Origin: Candidatus Cloacimonetes bacterium HGW-Cloacimonetes-3
Lineage (GTDB): Bacteria > Cloacimonadota > Cloacimonadia > Cloacimonadales > Cloacimonadaceae
Direction: 5' to 3'
Assembly: GCA_002840645.1 (NCBI GenBank)
Contig: PHBO01000017.1
Coordinates: 1 to 48,264, forward strand
Length of the DNA: 48,264 bases
The notes under the pieces were generated by a model. It saw only the letters and a program-made list of their open reading frames with translations, made no database searches and was not told the DNA's origin. Positions 34,784 to 44,592 of the stretch are shown here, piece by piece. A program made the position numbers and the translations under genes. Numbering within the stretch: the first letter of the stretch is position 1; each line of letters starts with the position of its first letter.

Positions 34784-34853
34784 GCTTCTTCCTTGCTCCA
34801 ATTACTTATGCATTACGCATGAATTACGGATGGGATGCGTAGTTCATGCGTAA
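34784..34853 (-). repeat. Intergenic palindrome with purine-rich tail (copy E)
   Basis: TTACGCATGAATTACG (34813-34828) pairs with 34838-34853 with one mismatch. On the minus strand the tail AGCAAGGAAGAAGC lies at 34797-34784. It is an inverted near-identical copy of A at 5395, sharing loop bases CATC-CATC and the flank ATGCATAAGTAATT. Confidence 0.8.
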
Positions 34854-34880
34854 TTGTTTCGCAATTGATGTAAGGAAGGA

Positions 34881-34976
34881 GTGATGAAGTGATGAGGTGA
34901 TGGAGTGATGAGGTGATGAAGTGATGAGGTGATGGAGTGATGAGGTGATGAGGTGATGAGGTGATGAGGTGATGAA
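34881..34976. repeat. Twelve tandem copies of an 8-base unit GTGATGAG
   Basis: Exactly twelve consecutive octamers of the form GTGATG(A/G)(G/A) fill 96 bases; variants are GTGATGAA and GTGATGGA. Shorter diverged tracts of the same unit occur at 43302 and 45630. Every frame that reads through has stops, so it is not coding. Confidence 0.92.
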
Positions 34977-35073
34977 TCTCTACTCTTGATAAGGGTTACA
35001 AAACAGAATCAAAGCTTGACAAATTAAAGCAGATATCAAGCATGGAACGCAATAAAGCACTTAGGATTAACAA

Positions 35074-35535
35074 ATGTTAGACAAGCTTGAAGTATGTAGT
35101 TATATCAAAAAAGATCGGGTGATAGATTTGGCTCCCATGGATAAATGGAAGTTTCTGGAGCAAATGGCAGATTTGATTGGGCAGGATCCCTTGATAAAAG
35201 ACCCTCCCAGCGTGAAGAAAGCCATTATCCTGCGGGAGAAAACCATGAGCACCGGCATTGGCGAAGGTATTGCCATTCCGCATGCCCGCACCTCCAGTGT
35301 GGATGATTTTGTGATTGCATTTGCCCGCATTCGCGAAGGCATGGAGTTTGATGCCATCGATGGTAAGCCCGTACACCTGGTGTTTATGATCGTAGCCAAC
35401 GAGAAACAAGATAAGAAATACATCCAGTTGCTGTCCAAACTGGTGTTGCGCATGAAGAGCAGCAGCCTGATAGAACAGCTTATGGCAGCAAAGGGCACAG
35501 AAGAACTATACAGGATACTGCTGGAAACCAAGTAA
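35074..35535 (+). CDS. PTS EIIA-type (PtsN-like) protein
   Basis: A 153-residue single-domain EIIA of the fructose/nitrogen class. The phosphorylatable histidine is in the conserved GIAIPHARTSSV near residue 68, preceded by LREKTMSTGIGEG. It lacks attached EIIB or EIIC domains, and no HPr or EI gene is in the window, so a regulatory role is more likely than sugar transport. Its stop overlaps the antiporter start (TAATG). With the antiporter and the PII-like gene it forms a three-gene operon, so it may tune ion transport, as PtsN does for potassium in E. coli (known there, inferred here). Confidence 0.85.
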   Translation: MLDKLEVCSYIKKDRVIDLAPMDKWKFLEQMADLIGQDPLIKDPPSVKKAIILREKTMSTGIGEGIAIPHARTSSVDDFVIAFARIREGMEFDAIDGKPVHLVFMIVANEKQDKKYIQLLSKLVLRMKSSSLIEQLMAAKGTEELYRILLETK

Positions 35536-36734
35536 TGCCTCAAACCCATATACTATCCTTTCTTGGTGTTTGCCTGCTATTTTCCCTGCTAACGGGGAAG
35601 GGCGCAAACTTCTTAAAAGTCCCCATTATCATCGGATACATCATCACCGGGGCACTCTTCGGTCCTGCCATCCTGCATTACATCAGCGCTTATCAGGTGG
35701 AAGACCTCAGCTTTATCAATATCATCACTCTATCTCTTATCGGCTTTAATATCGGCTCTGAACTGCGCTTCAAAGAGCTTCGGGCAATGGGCAAGAAGAT
35801 TATTATCATCGTTATATTTGAGGCTTCGCTTGCCTTTTTGGTAACCGCTGCCGCTACTGCGTTGGTGCTAAAAAGCATCCCCATGGGGATTATCTATGGT
35901 GCTTTGGCTTGCGCAACCGCCCCCGCCGGTACGATAGACGTTATCCGCCAATATCAGGCAAAGGGAACCTTAACTTCCACTTTGTTCGCGGTGATGGGTT
36001 TAGATGATATTTTCGCCCTGATTGTATATTCCATAGGCATTCCCATTGCAGGTATTATGCTTGGTTCGCAGGATGTAAGTGTGTCTTTTGCCCTCCTGGG
36101 TGCATTCCGGGATATCCTGCTGGAGATTGTGATCGGTGCCGCATTCGGGTATTTGTTAGCGAGATTGGGACGCTATATCCACGAGCAATCACTGTTCCTT
36201 ATCTATTCTTTGGGCAGTTTGTTTGTGATGTGCTCGCTGGCGCAAGTGTTCGATATTTCCCCGATTCTGCTTACCATGAGCGCAGCAATTGTGATGACCA
36301 ACATGAACGGCATCGTTACCAAGAAGTTTACGCATTCACTCACCCAATGGTCTCCGCCCGTGTATTTGATGTTCTTTGTGCTGCTGGGTTCAAGGCTGGA
36401 TTTCAAGATAATGGCTTCCTTCGCCCTGCTGATTGGCGTTTATATTGTGTTCCGCTCCCTGGGTAAATTGGGCGGGGCATATTATGGTGCCAGCATTGCC
36501 GGTGCGGAAAGCAAAATTAGAAAGTATCTGGGCTTCACCTTGCTATCTCAGGCAGGGGTAGCCATAGGTCTTAGCCTTGGTGCAGCCAAGATATTGAACG
36601 ATATGCACATGAATGAAAGTGCAACGCAAGTTTTAAGCGTTATGACCGCCTCTACGTTTCTGATTATGCTGATTGGTCCCATATTGGTAAAATACGGACT
36701 GAGGAAAGCCGGGGAACTGAGGTTAAAAGACTAA
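35535..36734 (+). CDS. Cation:proton antiporter (CPA2 / KefB-like family)
   Basis: A 399-residue membrane protein with about twelve to thirteen hydrophobic segments. The N-terminal PIIIGYIITGALFGPAIL is typical of Na+/H+ or K+/H+ exchangers of the CPA2 group. Further motifs are TAPAGTIDVIRQYQAKGTLTSTLFAVMGLDDIFALIVYS and a C-terminal LSQAGVAIGLSLG. It has no C-terminal TrkA-N/RCK domain, leaving the co-transcribed EIIA and PII-like proteins as possible regulators. The transported ion cannot be told from the sequence. Confidence 0.85.
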   Translation: MPQTHILSFLGVCLLFSLLTGKGANFLKVPIIIGYIITGALFGPAILHYISAYQVEDLSFINIITLSLIGFNIGSELRFKELRAMGKKIIIIVIFEASLAFLVTAAATALVLKSIPMGIIYGALACATAPAGTIDVIRQYQAKGTLTSTLFAVMGLDDIFALIVYSIGIPIAGIMLGSQDVSVSFALLGAFRDILLEIVIGAAFGYLLARLGRYIHEQSLFLIYSLGSLFVMCSLAQVFDISPILLTMSAAIVMTNMNGIVTKKFTHSLTQWSPPVYLMFFVLLGSRLDFKIMASFALLIGVYIVFRSLGKLGGAYYGASIAGAESKIRKYLGFTLLSQAGVAIGLSLGAAKILNDMHMNESATQVLSVMTASTFLIMLIGPILVKYGLRKAGELRLKD

Positions 36735-36749
36735 TGCAGGAGTTTTAAG

Positions 36750-37067
36750 ATGTATATGGTGTTTCATTTGTACAGTGACAGGTATTTGGACGACGTTATT
36801 CTGGCACTCTCCGAAGCCGGCATAGAAGATACAATCGTGCTTACGGGGGAAACTTTGGGGCAAAAAATGCTGTATGATATCCCGCTGTTTGTTTCTTTTA
36901 AGGATTCACCGGATATCAAACAAGGCTATGGCAGCGTGATAATGGGCATAGCAACTGCGGAAGAGATAAACTTTGCCTTTGATGAACTGAAGAAATCCGG
37001 GCTGGACTTGCAGAAAAAGGGCTTGGCAAAGGTATTTCTGCTGCCTGTGGAGCAAGTGATAGAGTAG
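36750..37067 (+). CDS. PII-like signalling protein
   Basis: A 105-residue protein with the alternating strand-helix pattern of the PII/GlnB superfamily: MYMVFHLYSDRYLDDVILALSEAGIEDTIV, then YGSVIMGIATAEEINFAFDELKKSG, and a final VFLLPVEQVIE strand. It lacks the classical T-loop tyrosine of GlnB, so it belongs to the broader PII-like group linked to transporters. An AGGAG site precedes the ATG. It ends the operon, 23 bases before a strong terminator. Confidence 0.7.
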   Translation: MYMVFHLYSDRYLDDVILALSEAGIEDTIVLTGETLGQKMLYDIPLFVSFKDSPDIKQGYGSVIMGIATAEEINFAFDELKKSGLDLQKKGLAKVFLLPVEQVIE

Positions 37068-37090
37068 CTGATAGTTTTATCCCACAAATG

Positions 37091-37126
37091 AACAAAGGTG
37101 CAGGTAAATCCCGCACCTTTGTTTGT
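37091..37126 (+). terminator. Terminator of the EIIA-antiporter-PII operon
   Basis: AACAAAGGTGC (37091-37101) pairs perfectly with GCACCTTTGTT (37113-37123) around an 11-base loop and runs into TTG. The stem position just after the PII-like gene supports this role. Confidence 0.8.
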
Positions 37127-37161
37127 ATAGCTGTAACTCTGTAGGATAATGTCAAAACCCG

Positions 37162-37304
37162 CTGTCATTCCTGCGGAGGCAGGAATCCAGACATTGAAAC
37201 AGCTCCTGAAGAGCGAAAGATAAGCATTTGCCTATCAATACATTATAGTGCTACACCACTGGGGTTTGGACAGAGCTGGATTCCCGCCTCCGCGGGAATG
37301 ACAG
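37162..37304. repeat. Inverted pair of 29-base CATTCC...GGAATCCAG elements (MITE-like)
   Basis: The first element (37162-37190) and the second (37276-37304) are inverted copies differing at two positions. Each forms its own hairpin, ATTCCTGC/GCAGGAAT and ATTCCCGC/GCGGGAAT, so the two differences are a compensated base pair. They enclose 85 bases with no frame. Related degenerate copies are at 28978 and 30275. Confidence 0.8.
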
Positions 37305-37354
37305 ATGTGAGCGTGCATTTAAGGCTTTCTTTCCAGGAGTGATAGCTGTTTTCT

Positions 37355-38635
37355 TTATTTGCTTAGCTGTTTTATCACCGCTTTGCCGGGGAAGTAGGCA
37401 GCTTCGCCAAGTTCTTCTTCGATGCGCAGCAGTTGGTTATATTTATCCACACGTTCGCTGCGGGAGATGGAACCGGTCTTAATCTGTCCGGTGTTCATTG
37501 CCACGGCGAGATCGGCGATGAAGGTATCACCCGTTTCACCGCTGCGGTGGCTAACCACGCATGTCCAGCCTGCTTTGTGCGCCATGTTGATGGCGTCGAT
37601 GGTTTCGGTAACGCTGCCGATCTGGTTCAGCTTAATCAGCACGGAATTGGCTGCTTTTTCCTTGATGCCGCGTGCGATTATCTCCGGATTGGTAACGAAG
37701 ATATCATCGCCCACAATCTGAATCTTGTCGCCCATTTTGGCATTCAACTTTATCCAGCCATCCCAGTCGTTTTCGGCGAGGCCGTCTTCGATGGAGCAGA
37801 TGGGGTATTTCTTTACCATGGCTTCGTAGTATTTGATCATGGCGTCGCTGGTAACTTTCTTGCCTTCGAACACATACTTGCCATTTTCAAAGAAGCTGGA
37901 AGCAGCAGAATCGATGGCAATAAAGATGTCCTTACCGGCTTTGTAACCGGCAGCTTTGATGGCTTCTACGATCACGATGAAGGCTTCTTCGTTGCTGGCA
38001 AGATTGGGGGCAAAGCCGCCCTCATCGCCTACGGAAGTAGCCAAGCCACGCTTTTTCAGGATGGCTTTTAAGGCATGGAATATCTCGGCATTCATTTGCA
38101 AGCCTTCGTGGAAGGTCTTGGCTCCCAAAGGCATAATCATGAATTCCTGGATGTCCACGTTGTTATCGGCGTGTGCTCCGCCGTTCAGGATGTTGCTCAT
38201 CGGCACGGGGATGGTGTAGGCATTCACGCCGCCAAGGTAGCGGTATAAAGGTATATCCAGCTCTACCGATGATGCGCGGGCAACCGCCATGGAAACGGCA
38301 AGAATGGCATTTGCGCCAAGCTTGGCTTTGTTGTGGGTGCCATCAAGTTTCAGCATGATCTTATCGATATTGGCTTGCTGGATGGATTCCATGCCAAGCA
38401 GTTCTTCGCAAATCAGATCATCGATATGGGAGACGGCTTTCAGCACGCCCTTGCCGCCGTAACGCTTCTTGTCGCCGTCACGCAGTTCTATGGCTTCGCG
38501 TTCGCCGGTGGATGCGCCACTGGGCACTCCTGCTTTGGCGATAACGCCACTATCGAGATGAACATCGGCTTCCACGGTGGGGTTCCCACGTGAATCCAGT
38601 ATTTCGCGTCCTTTAATGTACAGTATTTCGGACAT
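37355..38635 (-). CDS. eno: Enolase (phosphopyruvate hydratase)
   Basis: A 426-residue glycolytic enzyme converting 2-phosphoglycerate to phosphoenolpyruvate. The N-terminal [19 protein letters not shown] is typical, followed by [16 protein letters not shown] and [23 protein letters not shown]. The metal and active-site blocks [38 protein letters not shown] and [17 protein letters not shown] are intact. The length is standard. An AGGAGG site lies 7 bases before the ATG. It follows recX with an 86-base gap, so it may have its own promoter (a TATAGT stands near 38664) or be read through from recA-recX. Confidence 0.97.
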   Translation of the reverse strand: MSEILYIKGREILDSRGNPTVEADVHLDSGVIAKAGVPSGASTGEREAIELRDGDKKRYGGKGVLKAVSHIDDLICEELLGMESIQQANIDKIMLKLDGTHNKAKLGANAILAVSMAVARASSVELDIPLYRYLGGVNAYTIPVPMSNILNGGAHADNNVDIQEFMIMPLGAKTFHEGLQMNAEIFHALKAILKKRGLATSVGDEGGFAPNLASNEEAFIVIVEAIKAAGYKAGKDIFIAIDSAASSFFENGKYVFEGKKVTSDAMIKYYEAMVKKYPICSIEDGLAENDWDGWIKLNAKMGDKIQIVGDDIFVTNPEIIARGIKEKAANSVLIKLNQIGSVTETIDAINMAHKAGWTCVVSHRSGETGDTFIADLAVAMNTGQIKTGSISRSERVDKYNQLLRIEEELGEAAYFPGKAVIKQLSK

Positions 38636-38721
38636 ATTTTCCTCCTATAGGAATGATAAACTATATGTTTTGGTATAAGATAAACGGTTTTGGGCAGCGT
38701 GCAAAGAGCAGTAGTAAGCAC

Positions 38722-39339
38722 TCAATCTTTGCTTGCCTGCCATGCGCTGTTGATAAGCTCCAGATCAAAACCCTTGCGGAACAGAGAAGTAAACACCTTC
38801 TCTTTCTGCTTGGGCAGGGGAAGCTCGCGGTGCTGAAGCCGAAGCTTAAGAACCATTTCCTTCAGGGCTTCCAGGCTGTCCTCAGGGTTATAAAGCTCGG
38901 CTAACACATCTTCCCAAAGCGCGGAAGGCAGCGATAACTCCCGCAGCTTGTGGACTATGTGGGTGCGGCTTTTCCGGCGTTCCACAAGCGAACTGATGAG
39001 GATACGCACGAAGCGGGCATCATCTATGTATTTACGCTCCAGATAGTCCGTTACGATCTTGCCGCTGATGGACGGATGTACATGTTTGCGCTTCAGATAG
39101 TCCCGGCACTGGCTGCTGCTGTGTTCGCTATCGGCAAGGTATTTCAGCAGCTGTTCTCGGCTTTGCTTTTCGATAAGCCCATAAAGCTCATCGAAGGCAT
39201 CTGTGTTGATTTCTCCTTCAAAAGGGAGAGGATACAGGGGAAGGAGGGTTCTATCGCTAAGAACCCCCCAGGAAACGTTATCTATTAGTATCTGAGAGCT
39301 ACGGTCGCGCTCAAATCTCTTCTTGATCTTCAGTAGCAT
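38722..39339 (-). CDS. recX: Regulatory protein RecX
   Basis: A 205-residue protein with three-helix RecX repeats: [60 protein letters not shown] in the middle and [18 protein letters not shown] at the end. RecX binds RecA filaments and limits recombinase activity. The ATG at 39339 overlaps the last 29 bases of recA in another frame and has a GGAAG sequence before it. This overlap fits the common recA-recX coupling. Confidence 0.85.
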   Translation of the reverse strand: MLLKIKKRFERDRSSQILIDNVSWGVLSDRTLLPLYPLPFEGEINTDAFDELYGLIEKQSREQLLKYLADSEHSSSQCRDYLKRKHVHPSISGKIVTDYLERKYIDDARFVRILISSLVERRKSRTHIVHKLRELSLPSALWEDVLAELYNPEDSLEALKEMVLKLRLQHRELPLPKQKEKVFTSLFRKGFDLELINSAWQASKD

Positions 39340-40366
39340 TATCTTCCGGGGTGCTGGTGAACTCCTCCGGGCTTATTTTATCGCGTAGTTTGGCTTCTAT
39401 TTCTGCCTGTAATGCGGGGTTTTCCTTCAGGTACATCTTGGTCTTGTCCGCACCCTGACCCAGCTTGGCTTCGTTGTAACTGAACCAGGAACCGCTCTTC
39501 TTTACGATCTCTTGCAGAATAGCCATATCCAGAATGATATCCAGATGCGAAATGCCTTCGCCGAAGATGATGGGGAATTCCACGGTCTTGAAAGGCGGAG
39601 CGAACTTGTTCTTCACTACCTTCACCTTGGTGCGGGCTCCGATAACCTGAGTTTCGGCACCGGCTTCCTTGATAGCACCGCCGTAGCGGACTTCCAGACG
39701 CACGGAGGAATAGAACTTAAGTGCTACGCCGCCGGTGGTGGTCTCGGGGTTCATATAGGGGCTGCCGCCTATCTTCATACGGGTCTGGTTGATAAAGATA
39801 ACCGCTGTGTTGCTCTTGGATACGATAGCAGTAAGCTTGCGCAGCGCTTGGCTCATCAGGCGGGCTTGTAAGCCTACGTGGCTGTCGCCCATGCTGCCTT
39901 CAATCTCCTGTTTGGGGACGAGGGCGGCTACGGAATCGATGATAATTAAATCCACTGCGGAACTGCGTACCAGGGTTTCTGTGATCTCCAAAGCCTGTTC
40001 TCCGCCGTCTGGCTGTGAAAGCAGGAGGTTATCCGTCTGCACTCCCAAGCGCTTGGCATAGGAAGTGTCCAAAGCGTGCTCTGCATCCACGAAAGCGACC
40101 GTACCGCCCAGTTTCTGGCATTCGGCTGCGATGTGCAGGGTTAAAGTGGTCTTGCCCGATGCTTCCGCACCGTAAACTTCTGTGATTCTGCCTTTGGGTA
40201 TGCCGCCGATACCGAGGGCGATATCCAGATTAAAGGCACCGGTGGGGATTACGTCCACTACTTTTAAAGGCTTGTCGCCCAAACGCATCAGAGTTCCCAC
40301 TCCGTATTTCTTTTCTAACTGCGAGATAGCCGTTTTCAGGGCGGCATCTTTGTTCTTATCCAGCAT
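39311..40366 (-). CDS. recA: Recombinase RecA
   Basis: A 351-residue DNA strand-exchange ATPase and SOS co-protease. The N-terminus has [13 protein letters not shown]. Walker A reads [13 protein letters not shown], with Ala in place of the more common Pro at the second position. Further blocks are [32 protein letters not shown] and [22 protein letters not shown]. The C-terminus is acidic ([10 protein letters not shown]). It starts 12 bases after thpR and overlaps recX. No clear LexA box was recognised upstream, which is expected because the operon begins two genes earlier. Confidence 0.97.
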   Translation of the reverse strand: MLDKNKDAALKTAISQLEKKYGVGTLMRLGDKPLKVVDVIPTGAFNLDIALGIGGIPKGRITEVYGAEASGKTTLTLHIAAECQKLGGTVAFVDAEHALDTSYAKRLGVQTDNLLLSQPDGGEQALEITETLVRSSAVDLIIIDSVAALVPKQEIEGSMGDSHVGLQARLMSQALRKLTAIVSKSNTAVIFINQTRMKIGGSPYMNPETTTGGVALKFYSSVRLEVRYGGAIKEAGAETQVIGARTKVKVVKNKFAPPFKTVEFPIIFGEGISHLDIILDMAILQEIVKKSGSWFSYNEAKLGQGADKTKMYLKENPALQAEIEAKLRDKISPEEFTSTPEDNATEDQEEI

Positions 40367-40378
40367 TTTACCTCCGGG

Positions 40379-40933
40379 TTATTTTAGGTTATATTGTTCT
40401 ATTACAGAATAGCTTGGTCCACTGGGTGCAAGCACGCTGCGAAACAGGCAGATGCTTTGGTAAACCAGGCTTTGCTTATTAATCTCGGTTTGCATGATCT
40501 CGCGGGCAAGCTCATCGTGCATGGCGGTTTTCAGGCGTGCCAAAGTTACGTGCAGCTTCAGATATTTGCGGTCAGGCTCTATCCCCAGGCTACGCAGCGC
40601 ACCTATCATCCGCCTTTGCAGCTTGAACACATCCTCGTTTTCTGCTTCCAGCTTCAGCCACAGCATGCGCGGTTCCTTGGCAGGGAAAAGCTCTAATCCC
40701 ATAGCTTTGAACTTGAAAGCAGGGAAGCCGATTAGCAGCTCTTTAATAGCTTCATCCACTTCAGATAGGAGCTCCGGCTGCACGTCGCCGATAAATACCA
40801 GCGTAAGATGCAGGTTCTCCGGTTTCACCCAGTTTATCCCTGCAGCAGTCCTGCCCTGATACCGGTTTAGTATCTCCACCAATTCGGTTTTCAGCTCTGC
40901 GGGTAATTCCAGCGCTATGAAAGAGCGTATCAT
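40379..40933 (-). CDS. thpR: RNA 2',3'-cyclic phosphodiesterase (ThpR/LigT family)
   Basis: A 184-residue member of the 2H phosphoesterase family, with both catalytic HxTL motifs: HLTLVFIGD near residue 46 and HVTLARLK near residue 128. The start MIRSFIALELP is typical of ThpR, which opens 2',3'-cyclic phosphates on RNA ends. It lies 3 bases after the DUF355 gene and 12 bases before recA, an arrangement (thpR-recA) seen in several bacterial groups. Confidence 0.9.
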   Translation of the reverse strand: MIRSFIALELPAELKTELVEILNRYQGRTAAGINWVKPENLHLTLVFIGDVQPELLSEVDEAIKELLIGFPAFKFKAMGLELFPAKEPRMLWLKLEAENEDVFKLQRRMIGALRSLGIEPDRKYLKLHVTLARLKTAMHDELAREIMQTEINKQSLVYQSICLFRSVLAPSGPSYSVIEQYNLK

Positions 40934-40936
40934 GTA

Positions 40937-41419
40937 TTAGCGTTTGTACCCTATATCTTGCAGGAACTTCTTGCGGTGGCTGATATCTGTATCCAGCTCT
41001 ATTCCCTTGGGTGCGTTGCCGTCTATAACGCCTAATATTCCGCGCCCCTGCTCTGTTTCGGCAAGAATTACCTGCACGGGATTGGCAGTGGCACAGAAGA
41101 TGGAAAGCACCTCGCGACAATCTTTTATGCCGGGCAGTACATTGATGGGAAAGGCATCGCGCATGATAATAAGGAAGCTGTGTCCCGCACCTAAACGTCG
41201 CATGTTTTCCACGGCAAGCTCTATCAGGTTGTTATCCGTGCCGTCTTTACGTACCAGGCAGGGACCGGAAGCCTCGCAGAAAGCCAGCCCGAACTTTATT
41301 CCGGGGACGCTGGTAACCATCACTTCGTAGAGGTCTTCCACGGTTTTGATGAAGTGGCTTTGTCCTAAAATCACATTGCAATCGGATGGAAAACAAAGTG
41401 CTTCGGTGATTATTTCCAT
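40937..41419 (-). CDS. Adenosine-specific kinase-like protein (DUF355/COG1839)
   Basis: A 160-residue protein of the family described as adenosine-specific kinase. Conserved blocks are CNVILGQSHFIKTVEDLYEVM, GIKFGLAFCEASGPCLVRKDGTDN, GAGHSFLIIMRDAFPINVL and CATANPVQVILAETEQGRGILGVIDG. The enzymatic name rests on a small number of homologues. The ATG at 41419 with a GAGGAAC site nearby is preferred to the frame opening at 41458. It is the first gene of the run leading to thpR, recA and recX. Confidence 0.8.
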   Translation of the reverse strand: MEIITEALCFPSDCNVILGQSHFIKTVEDLYEVMVTSVPGIKFGLAFCEASGPCLVRKDGTDNNLIELAVENMRRLGAGHSFLIIMRDAFPINVLPGIKDCREVLSIFCATANPVQVILAETEQGRGILGVIDGNAPKGIELDTDISHRKKFLQDIGYKR

Positions 41420-41509
41420 TGTCCTGTTCCTCACTATTTCTCTATACTGCACAAGCAAGGAAAATCAGAGGTTTATGGATGTCAAGCAAAAGTTTGGCAC
41501 AGAAGAAAC

Positions 41510-41535
41510 AAAGCCTCCCCGTTAGGAGAGGCTTT
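41510..41535 (-). terminator. Terminator of groEL
   Basis: AAAGCCTCCCC (41510-41520) pairs with GGAGAGGCTTT (41525-41535), allowing one G-U pair, around GTTA. On the minus strand the stem is followed by GTTTCTTCTG. It lies 27 bases after the groEL stop. Confidence 0.8.
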
Positions 41536-41562
41536 GGCGTATGAGTATATATTGGGTTTGTT

Positions 41563-43260
<1,698 letters not shown>

Positions 43261-43263
43261 CTA

Positions 43264-43291
43264 ATTATAGCCGATATTCTGTCAAGAGCAA
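43264..43291 (-). promoter_or_regulatory. groEL promoter
   Basis: On the minus strand, TATAAT (43269-43264) stands just upstream of CIRCE, with TTGCTC (43291-43286) 16 bases before it. A perfect TTGACA is also present but only 10 bases from the -10 box, too close to be its partner. The location next to CIRCE supports a sigma-70-type promoter. Confidence 0.65.
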
Positions 43292-43301
43292 ATTAAAAAT
43301 A

Positions 43302-43333
43302 GTGATGAGGTGACGGGGTAATGAGGTGATGAT
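43302..43333. repeat. Four diverged GTGATGAG octamers
   Basis: The units read GTGATGAG, GTGACGGG, GTAATGAG, GTGATGAT, the same repeat as at 34881. Confidence 0.7.
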
Positions 43334-43533
43334 GTGGAGAGAGTAGGACAGGGTTAAACCCCATAATTCATGCTTACACTTTGTTCCAACGCTTTTTACA
43401 TAGCTGTATTGATTTACTGTACCATTTACCGTTAGATCTGCGCTTATGAGGGAGATGTTACAATCGAAATGCTTACTTTATCGGAGTATTTATTCAATAT
43501 CTCCACTCTGCATTTTGTCTAGAACTTTATAGA

Positions 43534-44112
43534 TCATTTATCAGTTATGTTTTTGTTAATATGTATGCTGTCTGATTTGGTACGAATAAACTCTGCAAAT
43601 TGAGTAAAAATAGTGATATCCTTTTTGCTAAATTTCTTGTCGTATTTATAGTCTGCAATTAGCCTAATTTTATCGTTTTCACTCTTCCCAATTTTCAATA
43701 TTGTTTCATCATCTATAAGGAACGTTGCATAAGCAATAAACATGGTGCCCTCTAAGTTTACGTTGTTGTTACCATTGTCATTTACAGATACGTCTTCGCC
43801 TGTTAGTAAAATTACTTCACTATATCTTATTGGTCGGTCGCCTATGCTAAGTATCTTTATGAAATAGTATGATAACTCTGGGTCTTTCATGTCCATGTTA
43901 TAATATAGTCTCATCGAGATGCTTGGGCTTCCTAACCCACTTAGAATAGTGATAGGTTTAGTAAAATATTGAATAGTATCTGGGTTAAATTCATCTTTGT
44001 TCTCAAAAATAGGATAACTCTTCGTTTTAGGCATATTCCCATTTTCGTTGTAAGCACATGATGATGTAAGCAAAATCACACTTACGATAAAAGTTAATAT
44101 CATCTTGTTCAC
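43534..44112 (-). CDS. Uncharacterised lipoprotein
   Basis: A 192-residue protein with a lipoprotein signal peptide (MNKMILTFIVSVILLTSSC, lipobox TSSC). The mature part is polar and predicted to be mostly beta strands (ITILSGLGSPSISMRLYYN, MFIAYATFLIDDETILKIG). It has no recognised domain. Base composition is AT-rich compared with groEL. It is followed by the octamer tract and lies 59 bases after the small gene upstream. Confidence 0.6.
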   Translation of the reverse strand: MNKMILTFIVSVILLTSSCAYNENGNMPKTKSYPIFENKDEFNPDTIQYFTKPITILSGLGSPSISMRLYYNMDMKDPELSYYFIKILSIGDRPIRYSEVILLTGEDVSVNDNGNNNVNLEGTMFIAYATFLIDDETILKIGKSENDKIRLIADYKYDKKFSKKDITIFTQFAEFIRTKSDSIHINKNITDK

Positions 44113-44171
44113 TACTTTTCCTCCTCTTTATTCCAACGTTTTTTTGATACTCTCTAACTCCCAAACATACC

Positions 44172-44513
44172 TTAAGTAATGGTTCCACTACCAAGTGTTT
44201 TAATTAACTGAACTATCTCGTTAGCCTTGTTTTGCATATTAGTTTCTTGTGTTATCGAGGTTAAAAAGCAAGATGCTGTAATAATAACAGCCCAAATGTC
44301 TTTTCCCATAACCTCAATTTCGATTTTGAAAGATATCGGCCAGTTTGTTGATAGTATCCTTAATCTCTCTGAAGCCTCAATAATGTATCCCTTGTTGATG
44401 TTTACGCCAGATTTAATCGTTAAACCCATGCGCATACATGTTTCATTAATCACGGTTATTAATTCCTTCCCATCCCCATTGTATTTTAAACTTGATACTA
44501 CAGATTTTGCCAT
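44172..44513 (-). CDS. Uncharacterised 113-residue protein
   Basis: A small soluble protein beginning MAKSVVSSLKYNGDGKELIT. It has an N-terminal helix (VINETCMRMGLTIKSG), central strands (GYIIEASE, FKIEIEVMGKDIWAVIITASC) and a C-terminal helix (NKANEIVQLIKTLG). The frame has a GGAGA site before the ATG. No known family is recognised; the two-layer pattern would suit a small regulatory or chaperone-like fold. It shares an AT-rich block with the lipoprotein and the DNA methyltransferase. Confidence 0.55.
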   Translation of the reverse strand: MAKSVVSSLKYNGDGKELITVINETCMRMGLTIKSGVNINKGYIIEASERLRILSTNWPISFKIEIEVMGKDIWAVIITASCFLTSITQETNMQNKANEIVQLIKTLGSGTIT

Positions 44514-44592
44514 AATTGTCTCCTTTAACCATAAACTTTTAACTTCTAACCTCTAATATCTAACCTTATAAACCCCTTTCATACTTCCAGTT

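Larger units (their letters stand above)
34627..35073. other. 450-base intergenic region with palindrome E and an octamer tract
   Basis: It holds the presumed promoter of the former hsd operon (AT-rich, 34640-34740), palindrome copy E (34784-34853) and the twelve-unit octamer repeat (34881-34976). The last 100 bases lead into the EIIA gene with an AGGATT site. No gene was seen. Confidence 0.65.

Noticed and set aside
34881-34976. Octamer tract considered as a CRISPR array
   Set aside because: There are no spacers; the units are contiguous 8-mers and there are no cas genes.
43264-43285. Perfect TTGACA paired with TATAAT as the groEL promoter
   Set aside because: The spacing is 10 bases, too short for a -35/-10 pair; TTGCTC at 16 bases is preferred.
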